Notes under the pieces: generated by a model | Told to the model about the DNA's origin: nothing | Databases searched by the model: none | What the model saw: the letters and a program-made list of their open reading frames with translations, nothing else | Assembly (NCBI GenBank): GCA_016213625.1 | Contig: JACQZZ010000043.1 | Location: forward strand, 1 to 43,285 | Reading direction: 5' to 3' | Source: Actinomycetota bacterium | GTDB lineage: Bacteria > Actinomycetota > Acidimicrobiia > Acidimicrobiales > Ilumatobacteraceae | DNA: 43,285 nucleotides | In this document: positions 1-7,445 of the stretch, piece by piece | How the letters are laid out: the number at the start of each line of letters is the position of its first letter | Position numbering within the stretch: position 1 is the stretch's first letter | Position numbers and translations under genes: made by a program

Positions 1-409
1 TGGCCGTGAGCGCAGCGCCGATGAACACCGCCGTGTTGGTCTCCAGACCGAAGAGCAGTGCCACACCGGCACCGGTCGCAAAGGGCACCACGACACCGAT
101 CACGGCGACCGTGAGGGATGCCGTGCCCACCTTGCCCAGTTCGCGCAGGTCCATCTCCATGCCCACCTGGAGCAGGAGGAGCAGCACCCCGATCTCCGCG
201 AGCAGGCTCAGTGAGACACCCCGCGAGCCGGTGAGTTCCACCCACCCGAGCACCGACGGCCCGATGAGCACGCCTGCGAGGATCTCACCCAGCACGGCAG
301 GGACGCGCAGTCGCTCCGCCGCCTCGGCGGCGAGTTTGGCCGCGCCGATGACGATGAGCAGGTCGAGCAACAGGCGAGCGAGGTCCACTCCCGATTCAGC
401 GGCGATCAT
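1..409 (-). CDS. Cation/proton antiporter, Kef/NhaP (CPA) type, C-terminally cut by window edge
   Basis: Translating the minus strand from the ATG at 409 gives an open frame to the window edge, so only the first ~136 residues are present. It is strongly hydrophobic with CPA-family landmarks: an N-terminal helix rich in Leu/Ile, then the stretch VPAVLGEILAGVLIGPSVLG at about residues 37-56, which is the typical first-repeat motif of Kef and NhaP exchangers, and a second helix with LAEIGVLLLLLQVGMEMDL. These membrane proteins exchange Na+ or K+ for protons. The gene starts 10 bp downstream of the small winged-helix gene at 420-719, so the two are probably one transcript. Ion specificity and any C-terminal TrkA-N/RCK domain lie outside the window. 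Confidence 0.85.
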   Translation of the reverse strand, partial: MIAAESGVDLARLLLDLLIVIGAAKLAAEAAERLRVPAVLGEILAGVLIGPSVLGWVELTGSRGVSLSLLAEIGVLLLLLQVGMEMDLRELGKVGTASLTVAVIGVVVPFATGAGVALLFGLETNTAVFIGAALTA

Positions 410-419
410 GGGCTCGAAC

Positions 420-719
420 TCAGTCGGTGAACGAGTCGAGCAGCTCGACTGCCTTGGGCATCGCGTGCTCGGCGATCATCCAGCCGCGGCTGCGCACGGT
501 GACGATCGAATCGGGTCCGAGCATTCGGCGCACCCCGACGAGGACGCTGTCGCAGCGACGGTCGCTCAGCTCGGCCAACCCCGCCTGGCGGGCCAGCTCC
601 CGTCGGCCCACCACGCGGCGGTGGTTGTCCACCAACACAGCGAGGACAGCCCGCTCCTGCCGACCCTGATGCATGAGGGGGTGAGCATCATGAGTCGGAG
701 CAGGAGCGGGACTGACCAT
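420..719 (-). CDS. Small stand-alone winged-helix DNA-binding protein (OmpR/PhoB C-terminal type)
   Basis: About 99 residues, essentially one winged-helix domain. The pattern RAVLAVLVDN, RRVVGRRELARQAGL and then VGVRRMLGP with VTVRSRGWM matches the recognition helix and wing of OmpR/PhoB effector domains. There is no receiver domain, so it is not a normal response regulator. The frame is open upstream to an ATG at 752. I prefer the ATG at 719 because a TACGGT hexamer sits 7 nt before it, the leaderless arrangement used across this window. It precedes the antiporter gene by 10 bp and may control it. A direct repeat resembling a PHO box lies upstream at 764-781. A regulator role is inferred from the fold; the signal is unknown. 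Confidence 0.65.
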   Translation of the reverse strand: MVSPAPAPTHDAHPLMHQGRQERAVLAVLVDNHRRVVGRRELARQAGLAELSDRRCDSVLVGVRRMLGPDSIVTVRSRGWMIAEHAMPKAVELLDSFTD

Positions 720-726
720 GCGTTCG

Positions 727-732
727 ACCGTA
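727..732 (-). promoter_or_regulatory. -10 element (TACGGT) of the winged-helix gene
   Basis: TACGGT on the minus strand ends 7 nt before the ATG at 719, consistent with a leaderless transcript. It lies inside the longer upstream reading frame and decides the start choice. Confidence 0.45.
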
Positions 733-763
733 GGACGCGCCCGTTTCGCCATTGTTCGCCGAG

Positions 764-781
764 TGTGAACGGCGTGTGAAC
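764..781 (-). promoter_or_regulatory. PHO-box-like direct repeat GTTCACA, 11-bp period
   Basis: On the minus strand the heptamer GTTCACA occurs twice exactly 11 bp apart (781-775 and 770-764). An 11-bp direct repeat of GTTCA-type heptamers is the layout of actinobacterial PhoP boxes and of OmpR/PhoB-family sites generally. Relative to the inferred start of transcription at 719 the repeats lie at about -45 to -62, a normal activator position. The ligand could be PhoP or the winged-helix protein itself. Confidence 0.5.
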
Positions 782-803
782 CGGCACTCTGCGCGATGCC
801 GTG

Positions 804-1619
804 TCACGCAGTGGGGCGCTGGCGCAGGTACACGAACCAGTACACGAGTCCCACCAGCACTGCGCCGCCGACGATGTTGCCCAGGGTGACCGGCACCAGG
901 TTGTCGGCCAGGAAGTGGCCCCAGGTGACGTGCTGTTGGTCGTCGGTGGGCCCGTGGAACAGCGCGAGGGGGAAGAAGAACATGTTGGCGATGCTGTGCT
1001 CGTAGCCGGCGGCCACGAACGCGGTGATGGGAAAGACGATGACCACCACCTTGTCGAACAGGTTGTGCGCCGACATCGTCATCCACACCGCGAGGCACAC
1101 GAGCGCGTTGGCGAGGATGCCACTGACGAACGCGTGGGTCCACGTCAGCGAGCCCTTGGTCTCGGCCATCGCCAGGACACGCTGGCCGAGCGCGCCGTCA
1201 CCCGCGTCGAGCTTGCCCGACCAGTGCACCAACGCCGCGACGCTCACGGCCCCGACGAAGTTGGCCAGGTAGACCACGCCCCAGTTGCGAAGGAGTTTGC
1301 CGGCGCTCACCCGGCGACTGGCGAACGCCATCACGATGAGGGTGTTACCGGTGAACAGTTCGGCGCCGCTGACCACCACGAGGATGAGGCCCAGCGAGAA
1401 CACCAGTCCGCCGAGCAGGGCGCGGATGCCGGGTGAGAGGCCGGTGTCGGCGGTGATGACCTGAGAGAAGTTCGCGCCCAGTCCGATGAACGCGCCGGCG
1501 AGCACTCCCAGAGGGATCAGCTTCTGGAGGGACAGGTTCGCCTTGTTCACCCCCACCTGTTCGGCCTTCGCGGCCATGTCGGCGGGGATGAGGGCATCGA
1601 ATCCGGTGTCGGTCGCCAT
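804..1619 (-). CDS. Formate/nitrite transporter (FNT) family channel
   Basis: A 271-residue polytopic membrane protein of the FNT family, which moves small monovalent anions such as formate, nitrite or hydrosulfide. Family landmarks are visible: the loop LFTGNTLIV near residue 90, the repeat segment LLRNWGVVYLANFVGA, and GYEHSIANMFFFPLAL, whose His corresponds to the central pore histidine of FocA. Six membrane segments and the length fit. The frame extends to a TTG at 1637, but TACCGT lies 6 nt before the ATG at 1619, so I use that start. It is divergent from the acyl-CoA dehydrogenase at 1708. No formate or nitrite enzyme is nearby, so the substrate cannot be assigned. Confidence 0.88.
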   Translation of the reverse strand: MATDTGFDALIPADMAAKAEQVGVNKANLSLQKLIPLGVLAGAFIGLGANFSQVITADTGLSPGIRALLGGLVFSLGLILVVVSGAELFTGNTLIVMAFASRRVSAGKLLRNWGVVYLANFVGAVSVAALVHWSGKLDAGDGALGQRVLAMAETKGSLTWTHAFVSGILANALVCLAVWMTMSAHNLFDKVVVIVFPITAFVAAGYEHSIANMFFFPLALFHGPTDDQQHVTWGHFLADNLVPVTLGNIVGGAVLVGLVYWFVYLRQRPTA

Positions 1620-1625
1620 GCGCCA

Positions 1626-1631
1626 ACGGTA
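1626..1631 (-). promoter_or_regulatory. -10 element (TACCGT) of the FNT gene
   Basis: TACCGT ends 6 nt before the ATG at 1619 on the minus strand. It indicates a leaderless mRNA and argues against the upstream TTG start. Confidence 0.5.
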
Positions 1632-1681
1632 GGTCAAGGCACCCCCGCTGACCAGGGCCGTTCGGCCGGACTGGCCTCATC

Positions 1682-1697
1682 TTGACCCGCGGGTCAA
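1682..1697. promoter_or_regulatory. Perfect 16-bp palindrome TTGACCCGCGGGTCAA, probable repressor operator
   Basis: The sequence TTGACCCGCGGGTCAA equals its own reverse complement over all 16 bp. It ends 10 bp before the acyl-CoA dehydrogenase ATG and touches that gene's -10 hexamer, so a bound protein would block transcription. Size and position fit a TetR-family operator, the usual type of control for fatty-acid catabolic genes. No TetR gene lies in the window, and I saw no second copy of the site. Confidence 0.65.
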
Positions 1698-1701
1698 TAC
1701 T
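1696..1701 (+). promoter_or_regulatory. -10 element (AATACT) of acyl-CoA dehydrogenase gene
   Basis: AATACT ends 6 nt before the ATG at 1708. It overlaps the last two bases of the 16-bp palindrome, so operator occupancy and RNA polymerase binding should be mutually exclusive. Confidence 0.45.
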
Positions 1702-1707
1702 GGTGGG

Positions 1708-2961
1708 ATGCAGCTGATGTACTCCGCCGAGGATGAAGCCTTCCGTACCGAACTCCGCGCCTGGTTGCGCGACAACCTGCCCGCCGGGTGGATGGATGCC
1801 GTGGACCGCGGCGAGACCCTCGAGATGACCGCCGACGCCCGCAAGGCGTTCAACGAGTCGTGGCCCGAGCGCCTGTTCGAGGGCGGCTGGATCTGCGCCA
1901 CGTGGCCGAAGGAGTACGGCGGCAAGGGTCTCACCACCATGCAGGGCGTGGTGCTCGCCGAAGAGTTCGCGCGGGCCAAGGCACCCATGCGCGGCGACTT
2001 CTTCGGCGACACGCTCGTCGGTCCCACCCTGTTGCAGTGGGGTACGGAAGAGCAGAAGAAGGCATTCCTGCCCGAGATTCTCGGTGGCCGCATGCGGTGG
2101 TGCCAGGGCTTCAGCGAGCCGAACTCGGGCTCCGATCTCGCGTCGCTGAAGACCAGCGCCGTCCTCGACGGCGACGAGTGGGTCATCAACGGCCAGAAGG
2201 TGTGGACCACGCAGGGCCACCACGCCGACTATTGCTTCCTGCTCACCCGCACCGACCCCGATTCACCCAAGCACAAGGGCATCAGCTATCTGCTCGTGCC
2301 GATGAAGCAGCCGGGTGTGGAAGTGCGCGGCATCGTGCAGCCCGACGGCACTGCCGAGTTCTGCGAGGTGTTCTTCACCGACGCCCGTTGCCCGAAGGAC
2401 AACGTGGTCGGCGGCGTGAACAACGGGTGGAAGGTCGCCAACAGCACGCTCGCGTTCGAGCGCGGTCAGAGCGCCACCACCGGTTTCCGTCGCTTCGAGG
2501 AGGAGTACCGGTTGATGGTGGCGAAGGCCGAGTCGAACGGCGCCATCGAGGACGCCGCCATCCGTCAGCGGCTGATGACCTACTACACCAAGATCCAGAT
2601 CCTGCGCGTGAACGGTCTGCGTTCGCTCGCCAGCACGTTGGCCGGCACGAAGGACCCGAGCATCGCCGCCCTCGGTGCGATGAACAAGATGTTCTGGAGC
2701 GAGATGCACAAGGCCGCGATGGAACTGGCGCTCGACATCTGGGGCACCGAGGCGATGCTGGTCGACAGCGGCACGCCCAACGGCTCGTGGCCCGGCACGT
2801 CGCGCGACAAGGGCCGCGACAACTACCCGGTCAGCACGATGATGAGCTCGTTCTTCTTCAGTCGCAGCGAGACCATCTGGGGCGGCACCAGCCAGATCCA
2901 GCGCAACATCGTCGGCGAGCGCGTGCTCGGCCTCCCCAAGGAACCCCAGTCCCCCCAGTGA
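1708..2961 (+). CDS. Acyl-CoA dehydrogenase (FadE type)
   Basis: A 417-residue flavoprotein expected to oxidise an acyl-CoA to the 2-enoyl-CoA and pass electrons to ETF. The FAD/substrate motif CQGFSEPNSGSDLASL (about residues 132-147) is followed by GDEWVINGQKVWTT. The C-terminal arginine-glycine motif WGGTSQIQRNIVGERVLGLP is near residues 390-409. At the position where MCAD-type enzymes carry the catalytic Glu (YEGT) this protein has WGGT, so the base, if any, is elsewhere or supplied by a partner subunit. Large insertions give a long-chain or steroid-side-chain FadE appearance, but the substrate is unknown. It starts behind a 16-bp palindrome and ends at a strong hairpin shared with the convergent deoA. 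Confidence 0.9.
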   Translation: MQLMYSAEDEAFRTELRAWLRDNLPAGWMDAVDRGETLEMTADARKAFNESWPERLFEGGWICATWPKEYGGKGLTTMQGVVLAEEFARAKAPMRGDFFGDTLVGPTLLQWGTEEQKKAFLPEILGGRMRWCQGFSEPNSGSDLASLKTSAVLDGDEWVINGQKVWTTQGHHADYCFLLTRTDPDSPKHKGISYLLVPMKQPGVEVRGIVQPDGTAEFCEVFFTDARCPKDNVVGGVNNGWKVANSTLAFERGQSATTGFRRFEEEYRLMVAKAESNGAIEDAAIRQRLMTYYTKIQILRVNGLRSLASTLAGTKDPSIAALGAMNKMFWSEMHKAAMELALDIWGTEAMLVDSGTPNGSWPGTSRDKGRDNYPVSTMMSSFFFSRSETIWGGTSQIQRNIVGERVLGLPKEPQSPQ

Positions 2962-2979
2962 CGCCGGAACTCCATCGCG

Positions 2980-3016
2980 GTCACGGATCCACTCGCTGGT
3001 CGAGTGGATCGGTGAC
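2980..3016. terminator. Bidirectional hairpin between convergent acyl-CoA dehydrogenase and deoA
   Basis: A perfect 10-bp stem, gatccactcg (2986-2995) against cgagtggatc (3001-3010) with a 5-nt loop, extends after one G-G mismatch by gtcac/gtgac. It lies 19 bp after the dehydrogenase stop and 30 bp after the deoA stop, so it can serve both. There is no clear U-tract. Confidence 0.7.
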
Positions 3017-3045
3017 TGCGGTGCTTCGTCGTTCGCGTGCAGAGG

Positions 3046-4356
3046 TCAGGCGGTGATGCGGTCGAGGACTGCTGGCGTGGTGACGGTGGGCTTGCCGCCC
3101 ACTTTGTAGGCGGCGCGCAACAGGGCGGCCGCCTGCACGGCCTGGATGTCGGTGCGTGCGTGCACCACGGCGAGCGGACGGTCGCCGCCCACCACGTCGC
3201 CCACCTCGGCGAGGTCGGTGATGCCCACGGCGTGATCCACGGGATCCTGTGGCCGGGTACGTCCGCCGCCAAGGGCCACGACCACCATGCCCACGGCGCG
3301 GGTGTCGATGCGCGTGACCGGACCGGTGGTGTCGGCGAACACCGACAGGCGTACGGCGGCTCGCTCCATGTGCTTCCACGGGTCGTCGATGAACTTCTTC
3401 GGACCGCCGAGCGCGGACACCATCTGCTGGAACTTCTCGGCCGCCGCGCCGGAGTCGAGCGCGGCCTGCAGCATCGTGCGCGCCTGTTTGGTGGTGCGGG
3501 TGAGCTTGCCCAGCACGAGCATCTCCGCGCAGAGCGCGAGTGTCACTTCGTGGATGCGCGGCTCGCGCCGGGCGCCGGTGAGGTAGTCGACGGCATGGGC
3601 GACCTCGAGCGCGTTGCCCGCGGTGGAGGTGAGCGGCCGGTCCATGTCGGTGATGAGCGCCACGGTGGGCAGTCCCGCACCGGTGGCCACGCCGGCGATG
3701 GAGGTGGCGAGCTCTCGCGACCGGGCGAGTGTGGGCATGAACGCGCCGTTCCCGGTCTTCACGTCCATGGCCAGCCCTTGGAGGCCTGCGGCCAACTTCT
3801 TCGACAGGATCGACGCGGTGATGAGCGGCACGCTCTCGACGGTGGCCGTGACGTCGCGGATGCCGTACAGCCGTTTGTCGGCGGGCGCCAGGTCGGCGGT
3901 CTGGCCGATGATGGCGCAGCCCACCTTCGCCGTGACCGAGCGGAACTTGGCCATGGTGGGCGCGGCCACGTAGCCGGGGATGCTCTCCATCTTGTCGTAG
4001 GTGCCGCCGGTGTGGCCCAGGCCGCGACCGCTGATCATCGGGACGTACCCGCCGCACGCGGCCACCATCGGTGCCAGCATGAGGCTGACGGTGTCGCCCA
4101 CGCCGCCGGTGGAGTGCTTGTCGAGCACCGGCCCCGGAAGGTCCCAGTGGAGCACTGCGCCGCTGTCGCGCATGGCCACGGTGAGGGCGACGGCCTCGTC
4201 GGTGGTCATCCCCTTGAAGTACACGGCCATCGCGAACGCGGCAGCCTGCCCTTCGGTGACCGCGCCGTTCACCAGTCCACCGACGAACGCGGTGATGTCG
4301 TCGGCGGCGAGCACCTTCCCGTCGCGCTTGGCGCGGATGATCTCCTGGGGAATCAT
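3046..4356 (-). CDS. deoA: Thymidine / pyrimidine-nucleoside phosphorylase
   Basis: A 436-residue glycosyltransferase that splits thymidine or deoxyuridine with phosphate to the free base and 2-deoxyribose 1-phosphate. The signature SGRGLGHTGGTYDKMESIPG is present near residues 110-129, and KHSTGGVGDTVSL just before it forms the phosphate loop. Length is normal for the family. The frame stays open far upstream, but homology begins at the ATG at 4356, and the sequence TGATG makes this start overlap the deoC stop by 1 base. The two genes are therefore co-transcribed and probably translationally coupled. Together they would turn deoxynucleosides into glyceraldehyde 3-phosphate and acetaldehyde; the phosphopentomutase step (deoB) is not in the window. 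Confidence 0.93.
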   Translation of the reverse strand: MIPQEIIRAKRDGKVLAADDITAFVGGLVNGAVTEGQAAAFAMAVYFKGMTTDEAVALTVAMRDSGAVLHWDLPGPVLDKHSTGGVGDTVSLMLAPMVAACGGYVPMISGRGLGHTGGTYDKMESIPGYVAAPTMAKFRSVTAKVGCAIIGQTADLAPADKRLYGIRDVTATVESVPLITASILSKKLAAGLQGLAMDVKTGNGAFMPTLARSRELATSIAGVATGAGLPTVALITDMDRPLTSTAGNALEVAHAVDYLTGARREPRIHEVTLALCAEMLVLGKLTRTTKQARTMLQAALDSGAAAEKFQQMVSALGGPKKFIDDPWKHMERAAVRLSVFADTTGPVTRIDTRAVGMVVVALGGGRTRPQDPVDHAVGITDLAEVGDVVGGDRPLAVVHARTDIQAVQAAALLRAAYKVGGKPTVTTPAVLDRITA

Positions 4357-5126
4357 CAGTACGCCTCCGTCGACGCGACACCCGCGTCGCCCTCGACCGC
4401 GGCGATGAGCGCGGTGAGCAGGCCGCTCGCGCCGAAGCGGAACGTGGCGGGTGTGGCCCAACCCGGCCCCATCAGGTCGTCGGCCTGGGTGAGGTAGTGG
4501 GTGGCGTCGTCGAGCGTGCGGATGCCGCCGCTCGGCTTCAGGCCCACCGGGCGCCCCGCTCCCTGGATGACGCCGAGCATGATGGCGGTGGCCTCCAGCG
4601 TGGCGCTCTGCGGTGTCTTGCCCGTGGAGGTCTTGATGAAGTCGGCGCCATGCGCCACTGCGAGTGCGGCCGCGGCGTGGATGGCGGCCGGCTCCACCAG
4701 TTCGCCGGTCTCCAGGATCACCTTCAGCACGTAGTTGTCGGCGGGCACCACGGCGCGGACCGCGTCGATCATCGCCGTGGCGGCAGCCGTGTCGCCCTGG
4801 AGGAACGCTCGGTAGGGGAGTACCAGGTCGATCTCGTCCGCGCCGTCGGCCAATGCCTGGCGGGTCATGGCCACCACGTCGTCGATCGCCTCGGCGCCGC
4901 TGGGGAAGTTCACCACGGTGGCGATGCGCACATTGGTGCCCCACAGCTGCTCCGCCGCCAGCGCCACGTGGCGGGGCCACACACAGACGGCAGCCGTGTT
5001 GCCGTGCGAGCCGTGCGCCCTGGCGCACAGGGCGACGACGTCGGCGTCGGTGGCGGCGTCGCCCAACTCGGTGAGATCGAGCAGCGTGATCGCTCGGCGG
5101 GCGAGATCGACAGGATCGTGCGACAT
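4356..5126 (-). CDS. deoC: Deoxyribose-phosphate aldolase
   Basis: A 256-residue class I aldolase cleaving 2-deoxyribose 5-phosphate to glyceraldehyde 3-phosphate and acetaldehyde. It is of the E. coli rather than the short bacterial type. ADFIKTSTGK carries the Schiff-base lysine (K165, E. coli K167). GADEIDLVLPYRA carries D100 (E. coli D102), and VGLKPSGGIRT the second lysine (K197, E. coli K201). The C-terminal tyrosine that matters for catalysis in E. coli is kept (last residue Y256). TAGGGT lies 6 nt before the ATG, so this operon appears leaderless. It is divergent from alaX, with 56 bp between starts, and overlaps deoA by 1 base. Confidence 0.95.
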   Translation of the reverse strand: MSHDPVDLARRAITLLDLTELGDAATDADVVALCARAHGSHGNTAAVCVWPRHVALAAEQLWGTNVRIATVVNFPSGAEAIDDVVAMTRQALADGADEIDLVLPYRAFLQGDTAAATAMIDAVRAVVPADNYVLKVILETGELVEPAAIHAAAALAVAHGADFIKTSTGKTPQSATLEATAIMLGVIQGAGRPVGLKPSGGIRTLDDATHYLTQADDLMGPGWATPATFRFGASGLLTALIAAVEGDAGVASTEAY

Positions 5127-5132
5127 GCGATC

Positions 5133-5138
5133 ACCCTA
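5133..5138 (-). promoter_or_regulatory. -10 element (TAGGGT) of deoC-deoA
   Basis: TAGGGT ends 6 nt before the deoC ATG at 5126 on the minus strand, placing the transcription start at or next to the A of the start codon. Confidence 0.5.
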
Positions 5139-5169
5139 ACCAGGGTGGAGAACCACCCGGTAGGGACGG

Positions 5170-5175
5170 CAGACT
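5170..5175 (+). promoter_or_regulatory. -10 element (CAGACT) of alaX
   Basis: CAGACT ends 7 nt before the ATG at 5183, fitting the leaderless NANNNT pattern seen throughout the window. Confidence 0.4.
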
Positions 5176-5182
5176 CTGGTCC

Positions 5183-5887
5183 ATGACCGACCTGCTCTAC
5201 CTGCGCGATGCGTATGCCACCCGGTTCACGGCCACCGTCACCGACGTGCGTGACGACGCGATCGCGCTCGACGCGACGCTCTTCTACCCGACGGGTGGAG
5301 GCCAACCGCACGACACCGGCACGCTCGCCGGGCTGTCGGTCGTGGAGGTGCGCAAGGAGGGCGCCGACGTGTGGCACCGTGTGGAGGGTGGCTCGTTGCC
5401 GGCCGTCGGGGCACAGGTGGAGGGCGAGGTCGACTGGGAGCGTCGCCACCAGTTGATGCGGACGCACACTGCGTTGCACGTGCTGTGTGGTGTCATCTGG
5501 AATGAGTGGCGGGTGCCCGTGACGGGCGGGAACATGGAGCCGCTCTCGGCTCGCATGGACTTCGAGTTCGACCCCGTGCCCGAGGGGTTCGCGGCGCGTA
5601 TCGAGGAGTTGGTGAACGCCGAGCTCGCCGCCGACCGACCGATCACGGTCGACTTCCTTCCGCGCGACACAGCCGTGCAGGACGAGGACCTCATCCGCAC
5701 CAAGGTGAACATGATCCCCGACTCCGTGAAGGAGATCCGCGTGGTCGACATCGTGGGCCTCGACAAGCAGGCCGACGGCGGCACCCACGTGAAGTCCACC
5801 GCCGACGTGGGTCGGCTGCGCGTGGTCAAGCTGGAGAACAAGGGCAAGGGCAACAAGCGGGTCCGCGTGGAGATCCTCGACGCCTGA
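5183..5887 (+). CDS. Alanyl-tRNA editing protein, AlaX family
   Basis: A 234-residue stand-alone homologue of the alanyl-tRNA synthetase editing domain, which deacylates Ser-tRNA(Ala) or Gly-tRNA(Ala) in the cytoplasm. The N-terminal glycine-rich motif FYPTGGGQPHDTG (about 34-46) and the zinc motif HTALH (H95, H99) are present. The second zinc motif, normally CGGTH, reads DGGTH (D198, H202), so one cysteine ligand is replaced by aspartate. Length fits the AlaX-S/M group. Homology starts right at the leaderless ATG. It stands alone between the divergent deoC and the DUF3048 lipoprotein gene, which starts 42 bp downstream. Confidence 0.87.
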   Translation: MTDLLYLRDAYATRFTATVTDVRDDAIALDATLFYPTGGGQPHDTGTLAGLSVVEVRKEGADVWHRVEGGSLPAVGAQVEGEVDWERRHQLMRTHTALHVLCGVIWNEWRVPVTGGNMEPLSARMDFEFDPVPEGFAARIEELVNAELAADRPITVDFLPRDTAVQDEDLIRTKVNMIPDSVKEIRVVDIVGLDKQADGGTHVKSTADVGRLRVVKLENKGKGNKRVRVEILDA

Positions 5888-5916
5888 CGTCCCGGTGCGG
5901 CACGGCGACGGCGGCG

Positions 5917-5922
5917 TAGCGT
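5917..5922 (+). promoter_or_regulatory. -10 element (TAGCGT) of DUF3048 lipoprotein gene
   Basis: TAGCGT ends 7 nt before the GTG at 5930, so I prefer that start over the in-frame GTG at 5921, which would lie inside the -10 hexamer. Confidence 0.5.
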
Positions 5923-5929
5923 GGGATGC

Positions 5930-7126
5930 GTGACCTCCTCGGGGAAGACGGCGCATCGACATGGATCGTTGATCATGGCGCTGGTGTTCATCGTGTCGGC
6001 GGCTGCGACGGCGTGCGGAGGCGGCGCGTCGACCGACGCGAGCACCTCGTCGGGTGTCGTCGACACCGTCTCTGTGACCGAGGTCGTGGAAACGACCGAC
6101 GCGGCCACCACCACGTCACACCGATCCACCCCCACGACGAGCACCACCGTCGTCTCGCCGACGACGGTCGCGGCCACGATCCCGCCGTCGCAGCCGTCGG
6201 CCACCGCGCCGGAGCCATCGGGGCCGTCGGTGAGCTTTCCGCCGTACACGCCGCTGCCGAGTGTGACCGGCCTCGCCCCGTTGACGGGCCTCTTCGTCGA
6301 CGACGCGACGGCTTCGTTGCCCATCCTCGCGGTCAAGGTGGACAATCATCCTGCTGCGCGCGGTCAATGGGGGCTCGACGGCGCCGATGTCGTGTTCGAG
6401 GAGAACGTCGAGCAACTCACGCGCTTCGTCGCACTCTTCCAGTCGCGTCAGCCGGCAGAGGTGGGTCCGGTGCGGTCGGCGCGCACCGGCGACATCGACG
6501 TGCTGGCCTCGATGAACAGGCCGGTGCTGGCCTGGTCGGGCGGCAACAAGGGCGTCACGAAGATCGTGCGTTCCGCCGACGCTGCCGGCCTGCTCGTGGA
6601 CCTGTCGGCGCTCCGTGTGAACTGCTATCGGCGCGACGGGTCGCGGAAGTCGCCGCACAACCTCGTGTTGAACACGGCATGCGCTCGCGTCAACCAGGAC
6701 GACGCCGGACCGGCTCGTCCGTTGTGGCCGTTCGCCGATCCGTCGGCCCTCGTCGTCGGCGCGCCCGATGGCGCATTCGACGTGAAGATGGACGGCGTCG
6801 CCGTGCGGTGGCAGTGGGATCCGGCGAGTGGCTCGTATCTGCGGTACCAGGACGGCCGCCAGCACGTGTCGGCGGGCGGCGTGCCAGTGGCGGTCACCAA
6901 CGTGGTGGTGATCTCAGCGGTGCACATTCCGTCACCGGTCGACGCCCGTACCCCCGAACCGCAGACAGTCGGCTCCGGTCGCGTGGCCGTGCACACGGGC
7001 GGCACGGTACGCGCCGGTGTGTGGACCCGCGCGTTGGCCACCGATCCGTGGACGTTCACCGCCGATGACGGCACGCCCATCCTGCTCGCACCCGGCACCA
7101 CCTTCGTCGAACTCGCCCGCGCCTGA
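5930..7126 (+). CDS. DUF3048-family secreted lipoprotein (YerB-like)
   Basis: A 398-residue exported protein. A short basic N-terminus and hydrophobic segment lead to a lipobox-like ATAC around residue 26, followed by CGGG and a Ser/Thr/Pro-rich linker of about 80 residues, so it should be lipid-anchored outside the membrane. The folded part begins near VTGLAPLTGLFVDD and contains AVKVDNHPAARGQWGLDGAD, VVFEENVEQLTRFVALFQS and VGPVRSARTGDID, which are DUF3048 hallmarks also found in Bacillus YerB. The C-terminal part carries WQWDPASGSYLR. The function of the family is not established; some members sit near cell-envelope genes. No operon partner is evident. Confidence 0.82.
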   Translation: MTSSGKTAHRHGSLIMALVFIVSAAATACGGGASTDASTSSGVVDTVSVTEVVETTDAATTTSHRSTPTTSTTVVSPTTVAATIPPSQPSATAPEPSGPSVSFPPYTPLPSVTGLAPLTGLFVDDATASLPILAVKVDNHPAARGQWGLDGADVVFEENVEQLTRFVALFQSRQPAEVGPVRSARTGDIDVLASMNRPVLAWSGGNKGVTKIVRSADAAGLLVDLSALRVNCYRRDGSRKSPHNLVLNTACARVNQDDAGPARPLWPFADPSALVVGAPDGAFDVKMDGVAVRWQWDPASGSYLRYQDGRQHVSAGGVPVAVTNVVVISAVHIPSPVDARTPEPQTVGSGRVAVHTGGTVRAGVWTRALATDPWTFTADDGTPILLAPGTTFVELARA

Positions 7127-7144
7127 CGCGCTGCGTGGCGGCCG

Positions 7145-7150
7145 TACAGT
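7145..7150 (+). promoter_or_regulatory. -10 element (TACAGT) of DUF3303 gene
   Basis: TACAGT ends 7 nt before the ATG at 7158 and marks this as the start, rather than an in-frame GTG at 7017 inside the previous gene. Confidence 0.5.
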
Positions 7151-7157
7151 TTCGGCC

Positions 7158-7445
7158 ATGCGCTACATGGTGATCGAGCACTACACGAACGGTCCCGAGT
7201 CGATCTATCGCCGTGCTGCCGAGCGCGGCCGAATGCTGCCCGAGGGCTTGCACTATCTGGACAGCTGGGTGGTGGACGGGCCAGGACTCGATCGGTGTTT
7301 CCAGTTGATGGAGACCGATGACCCGGCGCTGTTCGGCGTGTGGCTGGCGAACTGGTCAGACCTCGGCACGTTCGAGGTGATCCCGGTGATCGATTCCGCA
7401 GAGGCCGCGGCGCGGGTGGCGGTCAGGTGGGACGGGGGTCTCTGA
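7158..7445 (+). CDS. DUF3303 domain protein
   Basis: A 95-residue protein covering a complete DUF3303 domain: MRYMVIEHYTNG at the start, GRMLPEGLHYLDSW in the middle, then RCFQLMETDDPALFGVWLA and DLGTFEVIPVIDSAEA. The family is a small alpha/beta fold of the dimeric ferredoxin-like sort with no assigned activity; stress or detoxification roles are only guesses. The reading frame is open upstream into the lipoprotein gene, but homology and the -10 element agree on this ATG. Its last 23 bases overlap the end of the convergent kinase-acetyltransferase gene. Confidence 0.8.
   Translation: MRYMVIEHYTNGPESIYRRAAERGRMLPEGLHYLDSWVVDGPGLDRCFQLMETDDPALFGVWLANWSDLGTFEVIPVIDSAEAAARVAVRWDGGL

Noticed and set aside
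1620..1637. TTG start for the FNT transporter six codons upstream
   Set aside because: The codons between would include the TACCGT -10 hexamer, and the ATG at 1619 fits the leaderless rule.
3046..5028. A 660-codon minus-strand frame covering deoA and extending over deoC
   Set aside because: The upstream 200 codons are a shadow of deoC in another frame; deoA homology begins at the ATG at 4356, which overlaps the deoC stop.
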